Below, one piece after another: positions 1 through 8,298 of a DNA stretch of 64,000 nt. Numbering within the stretch: the stretch's first letter is position 1; each line of letters opens with the position of its first letter. The position numbers and the translations under genes were made by a program. The stretch spans positions 112,070 through 176,069 of the forward strand of contig JAEINT010000012.1 of the NCBI GenBank assembly GCA_016342745.1, given 5' to 3'. Under the pieces are notes generated by a model, which made no database searches, was not told the origin of the DNA, and was given only the letters and a program-made list of their open reading frames with translations. This DNA comes from Labilibaculum sp. (lineage in GTDB: Bacteria; Bacteroidota; Bacteroidia; Bacteroidales; Marinifilaceae).

Positions 1-24
1 CAGTAATAAACTGGAAATAAAATT

Positions 25-588
25 ATGAATGCAATTCTTTCAAACTTAGAGATCGCTTTTTACCATTTGATTTCTTTTTCATCATTTGAACCATTTATGC
101 TTTTGGTTTTATTTGGCGTTACATTTCAATTAAGGGATTGGAAAGCCTACTTATCTTTATTCTTAGCATTAACAATTGGATCCATAGTAGGACTCTTGGT
201 ATGTAATTTAGACATCCTAAATTTATCAACAGCTACAATTAAATTGCTGTTAGCAGCAGCAATACTTGCAATTGGGATACAAAATTTAATAGTTAGTAAT
301 TGTTCTGCCTCTACCCTTCGATACAATTTCTTTGCATTACTAGGAATCGTATTAGGCATTGGTATTCACCTTCATTACCAAAGACATTCAGGTAGTAGTT
401 TTACAATCTATCCGTTTATTGGTTACAATTTAGGAGCCACATTATCTTACCTACTAATTTCATTTGTTAGCATGCTTCTCTCCTCATTAACCATGTTAGT
501 CTTTAAAACAGACAGACGAAGTTTTAATCTGGTAGTTTCAGGAATTGGCATTGGTATTGCGCTAGTCCTTATTCATTTAAGATACTAA
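25..588 (+). CDS. HupE/UreJ-like multi-pass membrane protein
   Basis: 187 residues, almost entirely hydrophobic, with about five to six predicted membrane segments. The N-terminal third (residues 20-65: an FEPF...LRDW stretch, then an LTIGS helix, then a short acidic turn) follows the pattern of the small HupE/UreJ family of Bacteroidota, in which FDH/GYDH, a KDW turn and FTIGHS are usual. Here the family's metal-binding-type histidines of the first helices are replaced, so this looks like a diverged paralogue. HupE/UreJ proteins are associated with nickel or hydrogenase/urease loci, but no such genes are nearby. The ATG at 25 is the only good start visible, but the gene lies at the window edge and a longer form cannot be excluded. 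The specific function is not known. Confidence 0.55.
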   Translation: MNAILSNLEIAFYHLISFSSFEPFMLLVLFGVTFQLRDWKAYLSLFLALTIGSIVGLLVCNLDILNLSTATIKLLLAAAILAIGIQNLIVSNCSASTLRYNFFALLGIVLGIGIHLHYQRHSGSSFTIYPFIGYNLGATLSYLLISFVSMLLSSLTMLVFKTDRRSFNLVVSGIGIGIALVLIHLRY

Positions 589-589
589 C

Positions 590-625
590 AAAAAAAATGC
601 GAATCAAATGATTCGCATTTTTTTT
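590..625. terminator. Bidirectional intrinsic terminator
   Basis: Perfect 11-bp arms (596-606 and 609-619) are flanked by an A-run on the left and a T-run on the right. The hairpin can end transcription both of the upstream plus-strand membrane protein gene and of the converging minus-strand pyruvate kinase gene. Confidence 0.85.
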
Positions 626-640
626 GGGGGGATCTAATCC

Positions 641-2056
641 TTATACTTTATGAGTTAACTGATCAACTCTACTTATTTCCATAAATGATACTCCTTTCGA
701 AGGGCCAAAACTTCCTCCGATAATGATCACCAAATCTTCACTTGTAAAGTAATTCTTCTCCATTAAAGAATACATTGATTGTTTTACGTATTCATCACGA
801 CTAGCAAGCAATTTACGATACTCAGCTTCAACACCATAGGATAAAGCTAATTCTCTCATTACTCTTTTAGAATAACACAGGGCATACACAGGTGATGTTC
901 CTCTATAGGCAGATAAATATCTTCCTGTTCTACCTGTTAAAGTATCTGTTACAATTGCTTTAACTGGCAAGGACTGTGAAGCTTTAACTGCTGAACGTGC
1001 CAAGATAATAGGAAGTTCTTGATTAACACGCACAAAGTTTTTACGCGTATCAGGAAATAGTTCCTTTTCAACTTCAATCGCAACCTCCTTCATTGTTCGA
1101 ACTGCTTCAACAGGATATTCTCCATAAGCCGTTTCACCACTTAACATGATTGCATCAGTTCTGTTGTAAATTGCATTAGCAATATCACTAACCTCTGCAC
1201 GAGTTGGTCTAGGATTGTTTATCATAGAGTGAAGCATTTGAGTGGCAATAATAACCGGCTTCTTTCTCTCAATACATTTACGAATAATTCTTCGCTGTAT
1301 AACTGGAAGTTTCTGAGCAGGAATTTCAATTGCTAAATCTCCTCTAGCAACCATCACACCATATACATGGTCCAAAATTTCCTCTATATTATCAACTCCC
1401 TCTTGATTTTCAATTTTAGCAATGATTTTAATTGCTGAATTCTGTTTGTCAAGCAAACCTTGAATTTGAAGAACATCAGCTTTATGACGCACAAAAGAAT
1501 GCGCGATAAAATCAATATCTTGCTCTATTGCAAATTGAATAAACTCAATATCTTTTTGAGTTAAAGAAGGTAAGTTAATAGAAACTCCAGGAACGTTAAC
1601 ACTCTTACGGTTCTTTACGACACCTTCATTTTGAGCTTCTACAATAAGAGATTCTTCATTCTTATCAACAACAAGTAATTCTAACTCACCGTCATCAATT
1701 AATATTTTCTTTCCTACTTCAATATCCTTTACAAATCCTTCATAACTCACTCTAAGGCAAACATCCTTGCATTCAGGACCACCTTTTCCTTGCATTTTAA
1801 TCCGATCACCTTTTTTAAGGTCTAGTTCAGTTTCAACATCAACAGTTCTAATTTCCGGACCTTTTGTATCAACAAGTAGGGCTATTCTATCAGAAACTTT
1901 TCTAACGTTCTCAATAACCTTCATCGCATCATCATGAGTTTGATGAGCTGTGTTAAGTCGAACAACATTCATTCCTTCCTCAAACAGCTGGGTTAAAAAT
2001 CCCACATCGCATTTTTTGTCGGAGATAGTCGCAATAATTTTTGTGTGCTTCTTCAT
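641..2056 (-). CDS. pyk: Pyruvate kinase
   Basis: 471 residues, normal length for a bacterial pyruvate kinase, which converts PEP and ADP to pyruvate and ATP in the cytosol. Visible motifs, in order: substrate loop VRLNTAH near residue 32, DTKGPEIRT near 63-71, the active-site lysine signature AKIENQEG near 214, VARGDLAIEIP near 236, ATQMLHSM and RPTRAEVSD, and LSGETAYGEYPVEA near 305. The B domain is complete. It is transcribed away from aroQ with a separate upstream gap and ends at the shared terminator. Together with pckA and the possible PPi-PEPCK at 48.4 kb, it places three PEP-node enzymes in this window. The ATG start fits the family N-terminus. Confidence 0.97.
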   Translation of the reverse strand: MKKHTKIIATISDKKCDVGFLTQLFEEGMNVVRLNTAHQTHDDAMKVIENVRKVSDRIALLVDTKGPEIRTVDVETELDLKKGDRIKMQGKGGPECKDVCLRVSYEGFVKDIEVGKKILIDDGELELLVVDKNEESLIVEAQNEGVVKNRKSVNVPGVSINLPSLTQKDIEFIQFAIEQDIDFIAHSFVRHKADVLQIQGLLDKQNSAIKIIAKIENQEGVDNIEEILDHVYGVMVARGDLAIEIPAQKLPVIQRRIIRKCIERKKPVIIATQMLHSMINNPRPTRAEVSDIANAIYNRTDAIMLSGETAYGEYPVEAVRTMKEVAIEVEKELFPDTRKNFVRVNQELPIILARSAVKASQSLPVKAIVTDTLTGRTGRYLSAYRGTSPVYALCYSKRVMRELALSYGVEAEYRKLLASRDEYVKQSMYSLMEKNYFTSEDLVIIIGGSFGPSKGVSFMEISRVDQLTHKV

Positions 2057-2183
2057 CGAGTTACTCTTTCAATATTAGTTTTGGCACAGCAAAGGTACTC
2101 AAATTCTCACTAGCTATATAATTTGCTCAAAGAAGTTCTATATAATCTAAAACATACGAAAAATTCCATTTATCAAAAATAAC

Positions 2184-2615
2184 TTACCTTTTATCACAAT
2201 GATTTAACAATCCTTCTAATCCCAATCGATAAGAATCAAGTCCAAAACCTGAAATGCTTCCTAAACAGCACTTTCCAATCATGGTTTTATGCCTAAGTTC
2301 CTCTCTTTTATGCACATTCGAAATATGAACTTCAATTACAGGCGTATTAACTGCAGCAATAGCATCCGCAAGCGCTAGCGAAGTATGAGTGTAAGCACCC
2401 GCATTGATTATTATACCATCGTATGAGAATCCTACACGATGTATTTCGTTAATCAACTCACCTTCAATATTTGACTGATAATACTCCAGGTTTACTTTAC
2501 CATATTTCTCTTTTAGTTGTTGAAAATAAGTTTCAAAGGAAACTTCTCCATATATAGATTTTTCGCGGGTTCCAAGCAAATTAAGGTTTGGCCCATTAAT
2601 GATCAAAAAATTCAT
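2184..2615 (-). CDS. aroQ: Type II 3-dehydroquinate dehydratase
   Basis: 143 residues, the usual length of the dodecameric type II enzyme that dehydrates 3-dehydroquinate to 3-dehydroshikimate in the shikimate pathway. The family signature NGPNLNLLGTRE sits at residues 7-18, followed by the catalytic tyrosine in the KSIYG lid. NAGAYTHTS near 67-75 and EVHISNVHKREE near 94-105 carry the catalytic histidine and the substrate-binding loop. It is divergent from xerD and minus-strand like pyk. Shikimate products feed chorismate, the precursor used by the menF/menD genes at 26-29 kb. Confidence 0.97.
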   Translation of the reverse strand: MNFLIINGPNLNLLGTREKSIYGEVSFETYFQQLKEKYGKVNLEYYQSNIEGELINEIHRVGFSYDGIIINAGAYTHTSLALADAIAAVNTPVIEVHISNVHKREELRHKTMIGKCCLGSISGFGLDSYRLGLEGLLNHCDKR

Positions 2616-2798
2616 TTAGTCAAAGGATTTTAAGGTTAAACATAAACCACTATTATAAAACTTTCCACCTTACGTAATATTTTTTTAAATTGCAGACAAG
2701 TTTTATCATAAAGATTCCGTATCTTATTACTAATTGAGTAAATCTAAGAATAAAATGATATTACTTACAACTAAACTACATACTAAAAACTGAATAAA

Positions 2799-3704
2799 AT
2801 GAAATGGACAACAACAATTGAAAACTTTAAGACTTACTTGACCTTAGAGAAGAATCTCTCTAAAAACTCAGTAGATGCTTACATTAATGACATTACTAAA
2901 TTAACAACCTTTTTTAGAGAGAAAAATTTAGAGGTTGCTCCTGAAGAAGTAATTCTTCAACACTTAAAAGACTTTGTAGCATGGATTAATGATGCAGGAA
3001 CAAGTCCTAGAACTCAGGCTCGTGTTATTTCTGGTATCAAAGCTTTCTTTAAATATTTACTACTTGAAGAAATTATTGAAAAGAATCCTACTGCTTTATT
3101 AGAAGCTCCAAAAATTGGACGTAAACTTCCAGATACTTTAACGACAGACGAAATTGACGTTTTGGTTAAAGCTGTTGATATGAATAAAGCTGAAGGTCAA
3201 AGAAACAGAGCTATTTTAGAAACTCTTTATTCTTGTGGTCTTCGTGTTTCAGAATTGATTGACTTACGTGTATCGAATTTACATTTTAGAATGGGATTCA
3301 TTAAAATTCACGGAAAAGGAAACAAAGAGCGTTTAATTCCAATTGGAAAAAAAGCTAAAAAAGAAATCAAGTTATATCTTAAGAGCTACCGCGGTAAGTT
3401 AAATATCGATAAGGATAGCGAAGATATTCTTTTCTTGAACCGTAGAGGTCGTAAACTTTCTCGAGTTATGATTTTTACAATTATTAAAAACTTATCGAAA
3501 AAAGTAGGTTTGAAGAAAAATGTTTCTCCTCATACTTTCCGTCATTCTTTTGCTTCGCATTTAGTTGAAGGTGGTGCTGACTTAAGAGCTGTACAAGAAA
3601 TGTTAGGACATGAATCAATTCTTACTACTGAAATTTATACTCACTTGGATCGTGAATATCTTAAGGAAACAATCAAAAATTTCCATCCAAGATCTAAAGA
3701 CTAA
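2799..3704 (+). CDS. xerD: Site-specific tyrosine recombinase XerD
   Basis: 301 residues, the size of chromosomal XerC/XerD, which resolve chromosome dimers at dif with FtsK. An N-terminal SAM-like core-binding domain (residues 5-90) precedes the catalytic domain. The catalytic set is complete: R149 (SCGLRVSE), K173 (HGKGNKE), H245 and R248 (PHTFRHSF), H271 (LGHES) and nucleophile Y280 (EIYTH). The C-terminal tail is short, as in housekeeping Xer proteins, and there is no surrounding mobile-element cargo. It is therefore called the resident recombinase, unlike the integrase at 62.8 kb. XerD is preferred over XerC on overall similarity to Bacteroidota XerD. Confidence 0.9.
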   Translation: MKWTTTIENFKTYLTLEKNLSKNSVDAYINDITKLTTFFREKNLEVAPEEVILQHLKDFVAWINDAGTSPRTQARVISGIKAFFKYLLLEEIIEKNPTALLEAPKIGRKLPDTLTTDEIDVLVKAVDMNKAEGQRNRAILETLYSCGLRVSELIDLRVSNLHFRMGFIKIHGKGNKERLIPIGKKAKKEIKLYLKSYRGKLNIDKDSEDILFLNRRGRKLSRVMIFTIIKNLSKKVGLKKNVSPHTFRHSFASHLVEGGADLRAVQEMLGHESILTTEIYTHLDREYLKETIKNFHPRSKD

Positions 3705-3764
3705 TTTGTAATCGTAAACCATTATTGACAACAGGTAATTGGTTAAATTGCAATTTCATACTTT

Positions 3765-3800
3765 AAAACCTTCAAAAGTTATTCTTTTGGAGGTTTTTTT
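3765..3800 (+). terminator. Intrinsic terminator after xerD
   Basis: 14-bp stem with a single T.G wobble, a 5-nt loop and a following run of seven T residues, about 60 bp past the xerD stop codon. Confidence 0.8.
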
Positions 3801-4123
3801 CTACTCATTAACGTACGATATAGATTTTTTTTAAAACTTAATATGAAATACAATTGAGGGGGAAAATATCTGCTTACTTAAAATAATAAAAACAACGCAA
3901 ACGTTTGTATTTCAAGAGGCACAGAAGATTATCTTAAACAAAAAAAAAGATTAAAATCTTGAATAGTCCTGTATATGAACGCATTCAGATCAATCTTTCC
4001 CACGATAAAAGTACGAAATCTTATTTAGAAATAATATAAAAAAAGTTCATAAAAATTATCTACATAGTAGGATTTGTTTATATATAGTCATATGTTTGAG
4101 CTCCAAACTTAAACAAATATCAC
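3801..4123 (+). promoter_or_regulatory. pckA upstream region with CAAACGTTTG palindrome and promoter-like boxes
   Basis: Non-coding gap before pckA. It contains a perfect 10-bp palindrome CAAACGTTTG at 3898-3907, of the CpG-centred type bound by LacI-family regulators. A TATGTTTG box at 4091-4098 matches the Bacteroidota -7 consensus TAnnTTTG, and a TTTG lies at 4073-4076. The 14-nt spacing between these boxes is shorter than the usual 19-21, so the promoter call is tentative. Apart from A-rich tracts nothing else is recognisable here. Confidence 0.4.
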
Positions 4124-5782
4124 ATGAACGTCATCGAAATCAGTATGATTGAAGATTTAAAAAAATCATTACAAAAGCACTCTAATCTTAGAGAAAATAT
4201 CTCTAGAGAAGAACTTATTTCTCAGGCTGTAGAAAATAAGGAAGCTATCGTAACTAACAATGGGACATTGGCTACATGGACTCCAGCACATTCAACTGGA
4301 AGAAGTCCTAAAGACACTTACATTGTTAAAAATCCTGAAAGCGAATTGCATATTGACTGGTCTTCAGCCAATAATATCGGTATGAATCCGCAAACGTTTG
4401 CGTTAATTCTTGAAGATGCTTTAAAAGTAATCGATGAGAAAAAAACACTATTCACAACGGACAGAGTAATTGGCGCTGATTCTAAATTTGCACTACCTGT
4501 AAAAACCATTTGCGACAAAGCCTTAAGTCAGGTATTTATAGACAACATGTTTAGACCAATACCAGAAGATCTAAACAAATCTGTTTTTGCCGACGATGAA
4601 TTCTTTTTAATTGCTCTTCCTAATGATAAATTAGATAAAGATCGTTACAAAGGTTTGGTACGAGACATGCCAAATGGAGAAACTTCTGATATTTGCGTTG
4701 TAGTGGATTTTGATAAGAAAATTGGTATTGTTTATGGTTCCTCTTACATGGGAAGTATGAAGAAACTAATGTTTACTGTCATGAATTACTATTTACCATT
4801 TAAAGGAGTGTTACCATTACACTGTTCTGCTAATGAAGGAAAAGATGGTGATTCAGCACTTCTGTTAGGTCTTTCGGGAACAGGTAAAACAACTTTATCG
4901 GCAGATCCTGAAAGAGCATTATTAGGTGATGATGAGCACGGATGGAGTGACAATGGCATTTTCAATTTTGAAAATGGATGTTATGCAAAAATGATTGATA
5001 TCAAACCAGAAAATGAGCCAGAAATTTTCAAGGCGGTTATGCACGATGCTGAGTATACAAAGCATGGTTCAATAATTGAGAATGCAATGATATACCCTAA
5101 TGGAGATATCGACTTTTTTGATGCTCGCTATACTCCAAATTCAAGAGCTAGTTATCCATTGTCGTTCCTTGAAAACATAAAGGAAAGTTCAGTTTCTGGG
5201 CATCCAAATACGATCTTGTTCTTAACTGCTGATGCTTATGGTGTTATTCCTCCAATTTCGAAACTGACTAAGGAACAAGCTATGCTTTGGTTCTTAATGG
5301 GATATACCTCAAAATTGGCAGGTACCGAAACCGGAGTTACTGAGCCTCAAGCCACATTCTCTAGATTTTTTGGCCAACCTTTTATGCCTTGCAATCCTAA
5401 CATTTACGCTGAAATGTTAGGTGAAAAAATGGAACAACACAACACAAATGTTTTCCTCATCAACACTGGTTGGAGCGGTGGTTCTTATGGTACTGGTTCA
5501 AGAATAAAACTAAAGTATACCAGAGCTATGGTAGATGCAGCTTTAAAGGGGAAATTAAATTCTGGAGAATTTATTGAAAACAAACTTTTCCATGTTAATG
5601 TACCTACAAGTTGTGAAGGTGTACCAACAGAAATTCTTAGTCCTGTTAACACTTGGAAAGACAAAGAACAATATCAGAAAACGGCTGAGAAATTAGCCAT
5701 GAAATTTTCAAAAGACTTTGACAAATCCTATGGTCAACAAAATCTTGATCCTAATGTAATTTCTCAATGTCCTGGTAAATAA
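4124..5782 (+). CDS. pckA: Phosphoenolpyruvate carboxykinase (ATP)
   Basis: 552 residues, typical of ATP-dependent PEPCK, which interconverts oxaloacetate + ATP and PEP + CO2 + ADP. Visible motifs: oxaloacetate-binding GRSPKD at 59-64, the P-loop GLSGTGKT at 249-256, the metal-binding DDEHGW at 269-274, and the adenine-loop region with GSYGTGSRIKL near 450. All key residues appear intact. Monocistronic: an upstream promoter-like region and a strong downstream terminator bound it. A second CAAACGTTTG palindrome lies inside the gene at 4391-4400, extended to 14 bp. A second ATG 24 bp downstream (residue 8) could be the true start. Confidence 0.98.
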   Translation: MNVIEISMIEDLKKSLQKHSNLRENISREELISQAVENKEAIVTNNGTLATWTPAHSTGRSPKDTYIVKNPESELHIDWSSANNIGMNPQTFALILEDALKVIDEKKTLFTTDRVIGADSKFALPVKTICDKALSQVFIDNMFRPIPEDLNKSVFADDEFFLIALPNDKLDKDRYKGLVRDMPNGETSDICVVVDFDKKIGIVYGSSYMGSMKKLMFTVMNYYLPFKGVLPLHCSANEGKDGDSALLLGLSGTGKTTLSADPERALLGDDEHGWSDNGIFNFENGCYAKMIDIKPENEPEIFKAVMHDAEYTKHGSIIENAMIYPNGDIDFFDARYTPNSRASYPLSFLENIKESSVSGHPNTILFLTADAYGVIPPISKLTKEQAMLWFLMGYTSKLAGTETGVTEPQATFSRFFGQPFMPCNPNIYAEMLGEKMEQHNTNVFLINTGWSGGSYGTGSRIKLKYTRAMVDAALKGKLNSGEFIENKLFHVNVPTSCEGVPTEILSPVNTWKDKEQYQKTAEKLAMKFSKDFDKSYGQQNLDPNVISQCPGK

Positions 5783-5785
5783 ATA

Positions 5786-5815
5786 ACAAAAGAGCCTCTT
5801 AGGAGGCTCTTTTTA
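5786..5815. terminator. Bidirectional intrinsic terminator between pckA and the NRDE gene
   Basis: 11-bp perfect stem (5788-5798 with 5803-5813) and a TTAG tetraloop, with A/T tracts on both sides. It overlaps the stop codon of the converging minus-strand gene, so it serves both units. Confidence 0.85.
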
Positions 5816-6526
5816 TTTAAAAGTATAATCTGTCAACTTCTTCATTTCAAAGTCGTAATATGACATCTGAAGCACACTCTTCTCTTTTCTTATCTGAGTT
5901 ACACAAAGTGTTTTCACTTTCTCTTTTCTATTCATCACGATCCCATTAATCGGGTCATCCTTTCCTGTTTGAGTATGAAAGTTTAAAATAGTTTCCTTAG
6001 AAAAAACGGTCGTTTTTGTCAACCAGTCATCAAACCATTTTTGACGCATACTTCTTGCACCTTTGTTATATAAGGTTGATGATGACCAGATATAAGGTTT
6101 TGCTGTATCCAATTTCCGATAATGAACCGATACACCATCCCATCGTACCTCTTCTAAAACTCTTTCATTTACATAGTTTAATACAATAAATGTAAATGGC
6201 TCAATATTATTAAAGGAAAAATTTGATATAAAATCTTTTACAGAAGAATAATTGCCATACTCCAAAACCATAACACCTCTACTTTTTCGATAGGGAGGTT
6301 TGTGCTCATGTTTTTCGTAGGCACCATTTAATAAACATGAAGAAAATCCTTTCTCGTGACACATCATCCAAGTTCCCTCTGCCATTTTATCCTTTGGAAA
6401 TAGAACCTTACGACTATCTATTTGATATATTTCAGGAAACAAAGCCTCTCTTAAAGGACTTTCATCTCTATTTGTTGTAAAGAAAAAGTCTTCAATACCA
6501 ATGGGGATGTAGGTTAACGTGCACAT
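5813..6526 (-). CDS. NRDE (TANGO2-like) family protein
   Basis: 237 residues. The chain starts Met-Cys and has the family-defining NRDE tetrad at residues 19-22, the signature of the TANGO2/NRDE family. Cys2 suggests an Ntn-hydrolase-type nucleophile once Met1 is removed; this is a family-level inference, since the bacterial function is not settled. No signal peptide, so cytosolic. It overlaps the upstream DinB-like gene by 13 bp, indicating co-transcription. Confidence 0.8.
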   Translation of the reverse strand: MCTLTYIPIGIEDFFFTTNRDESPLREALFPEIYQIDSRKVLFPKDKMAEGTWMMCHEKGFSSCLLNGAYEKHEHKPPYRKSRGVMVLEYGNYSSVKDFISNFSFNNIEPFTFIVLNYVNERVLEEVRWDGVSVHYRKLDTAKPYIWSSSTLYNKGARSMRQKWFDDWLTKTTVFSKETILNFHTQTGKDDPINGIVMNRKEKVKTLCVTQIRKEKSVLQMSYYDFEMKKLTDYTFK

Positions 6527-7029
6527 AAATCATCTCTAAATCTAATGGTTGAATAAGCAACACCAAAATCTTCATTCAGCTTAATATCCGTAAATTCCTT
6601 TTCAATCGCGATTCTTATAATGGCCATATGATGAATCGCATGCTCGATATTATAAACCAATTCTCTTTCTAAACTAGTATTTATGGCAAAACCGTCTTTT
6701 TGAAGTTTATCGTAACTCACGATCAATTTTATTTTAGTATCATCTGTAATATGATCGAACCAATTCAAAATTTCATTGAACCTATTCACAGCTACGCACT
6801 TTTCCTTTTCTGTTCTGCTACAATGTTCTCTTTTATCGTAACTTAATTCACTTTTTTGAAGACAACTGTCTTTTAAAATATCATAGAATTCAACAATATG
6901 CCGAATGTGCTTGCCAATTGAATTATGCATCAAAAGATTTAGCGAAGCAGAATATTGCTCCTCTGATAAATCTTCGCATAAATTTATTAGCTGATTTATA
7001 ATGGTTTTAGATGCTGATAAGATTTGCAT
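6514..7029 (-). CDS. DinB-like four-helix protein
   Basis: 171 residues, predicted all-helical. An early IGKHIRHIVEFYD helix and a later EHAIHHMAIIRIA helix supply the histidines that bind a divalent metal in the DinB/YfiT four-helix-bundle family. Members act as thiol-dependent S-transferases or have no known role, and the substrate cannot be read from the sequence. Its 3' end overlaps the NRDE gene by 13 bp, so the two form a two-gene unit. There is no signal peptide. Confidence 0.65.
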   Translation of the reverse strand: MQILSASKTIINQLINLCEDLSEEQYSASLNLLMHNSIGKHIRHIVEFYDILKDSCLQKSELSYDKREHCSRTEKEKCVAVNRFNEILNWFDHITDDTKIKLIVSYDKLQKDGFAINTSLERELVYNIEHAIHHMAIIRIAIEKEFTDIKLNEDFGVAYSTIRFRDDLCAR

Positions 7030-7194
7030 AAAAAAAATATGTATAGTTATTATTTACTTGATACAAGATATCAAATTATCAAAATAAATCATAACAAAGC
7101 ATTTTATTATCGTTTGAATGTCGGTTGAATTACAATATTCAGTACTTTGGGATTTAAAACAACATTTTCTAACAACATTTTACTTCCTCTGCCT

Positions 7195-8226
7195 ATGAAA
7201 ATTAAATTTCCTTTCTATCTCTCAAAATGGTTTCACTTCGAATTTTGGCCCTTCTGGATTTTCTATTTTCCTGTGTATGGCTATGGATTGTATTTAGCAA
7301 TTAAAGCTCGATCCTTTTCGTATTTTACAGCTGCTAATCCAGGGATGAAATATGGAGGTGCATTTGGAATGGATAAAATGGAAATTTTAGATTTATTAGA
7401 TGCAAAATACATTCCTAAAGGCTTCTTATCAGAAAAAAGAAGTAGTGCTCCTAGCATTATTGAGCAAATGCAGAAAATGAACTTTTCTTTTCCCATTGTG
7501 TGTAAACCTAATGTTGGAGAAAGAGGAATTGGGGTTGAAAAAATTGATTCAGAAAAAGATTTGGAATCGTTTTTAAATTCACAAAACCAAGATATTCTGG
7601 TGCAAGAGTTTATCGATTTTCCAATTGAACTTGGCGTTTTCTATCATCGGTTTCCCATTTCTTTAAAAGATGGAATTACATCTATCGTTAGAAAAGAATT
7701 TCTTAGCATTACAGGTAATGGAAAAGCTAAATTTGGTGATTTAGTGAGGGAAAACATTAGAGCTAAAGGAAGAATATCATACCTTAGAAAAAAATACAAA
7801 TCCAAATGGAAACAAGTAATCCCATCGGGTATTAGCTACAAACTTGAACCCATTGGAAACCATAATCGAGGCACAAAATTCTTAGATGGCAATCACTTGA
7901 TAAACGATCAATTGGTTGCCGTTTTCAGAAACATTTCAAAACCATTAAAAGGATACGACTATGGCCGTTTTGATATAAAAGTTAATAGCTTAGCCGATCT
8001 ACAAGAAGGAAAAAACATCAAAATAATTGAGTTGAACGGAACAAACTCAGAACCTGCTCATATCTACGATCCTGACTACCCCATTTTTAAAGCGTACAAA
8101 GAAATCACAAAACACATGAAACTGATTTATGAAATCAGTAAAGAAAATAGGAAACTAGGAGTTAAACCAGAACCATTTGGTATGTTACTGAAAGGGCTTT
8201 ACCAACATCTGTTTTTAAAGAAATAA
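7195..8226 (+). CDS. ATP-grasp domain protein (D-Ala-D-Ala ligase/ATP-grasp ligase-like)
   Basis: 343 residues from the ATG at 7195. The open frame extends upstream to a TTG at 7147, but those 16 residues are low-complexity and unlike a family N-terminus, so the ATG is preferred. A hydrophobic N-terminal stretch (residues 15-37) may be a membrane-associated helix. The ATP-grasp part is clear: VCKPNVGERGIGVEKI (ATP-binding lysine and glycine loop), VQEFIDFPIELGVFY, and IKIIELNGTNSEPAHIYD (metal-binding E and N). ATP-grasp enzymes join a carboxylate to an amine or thiol via an acyl-phosphate. The substrate is not evident from sequence or neighbours. Confidence 0.7.
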   Translation: MKIKFPFYLSKWFHFEFWPFWIFYFPVYGYGLYLAIKARSFSYFTAANPGMKYGGAFGMDKMEILDLLDAKYIPKGFLSEKRSSAPSIIEQMQKMNFSFPIVCKPNVGERGIGVEKIDSEKDLESFLNSQNQDILVQEFIDFPIELGVFYHRFPISLKDGITSIVRKEFLSITGNGKAKFGDLVRENIRAKGRISYLRKKYKSKWKQVIPSGISYKLEPIGNHNRGTKFLDGNHLINDQLVAVFRNISKPLKGYDYGRFDIKVNSLADLQEGKNIKIIELNGTNSEPAHIYDPDYPIFKAYKEITKHMKLIYEISKENRKLGVKPEPFGMLLKGLYQHLFLKK

Positions 8227-8245
8227 TGATAGCAATTGTAGTCAC

Positions 8246-8283
8246 AAAAAAAGAGGTTTCCCATATGGGAAACCTCTTTTTAG
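8246..8283. terminator. Bidirectional intrinsic terminator
   Basis: Long perfect stem (AAAGAGGTTTCCC paired with its complement) flanked by A and T runs. It lies between the converging ATP-grasp gene and the FadL-like gene. Confidence 0.85.
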
Positions 8284-8298
8284 TTCATTGTATATTAT

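Noticed and set aside
2799..3704. XerD considered as a mobile-element integrase
   Set aside because: Short tail, standard length, and no cargo or repeats around it; fits the housekeeping dif recombinase.
7147..7194. TTG-initiated N-terminal extension of the ATP-grasp gene
   Set aside because: Non-ATG start and 16 unremarkable residues; the ATG at 7195 gives a normal start.
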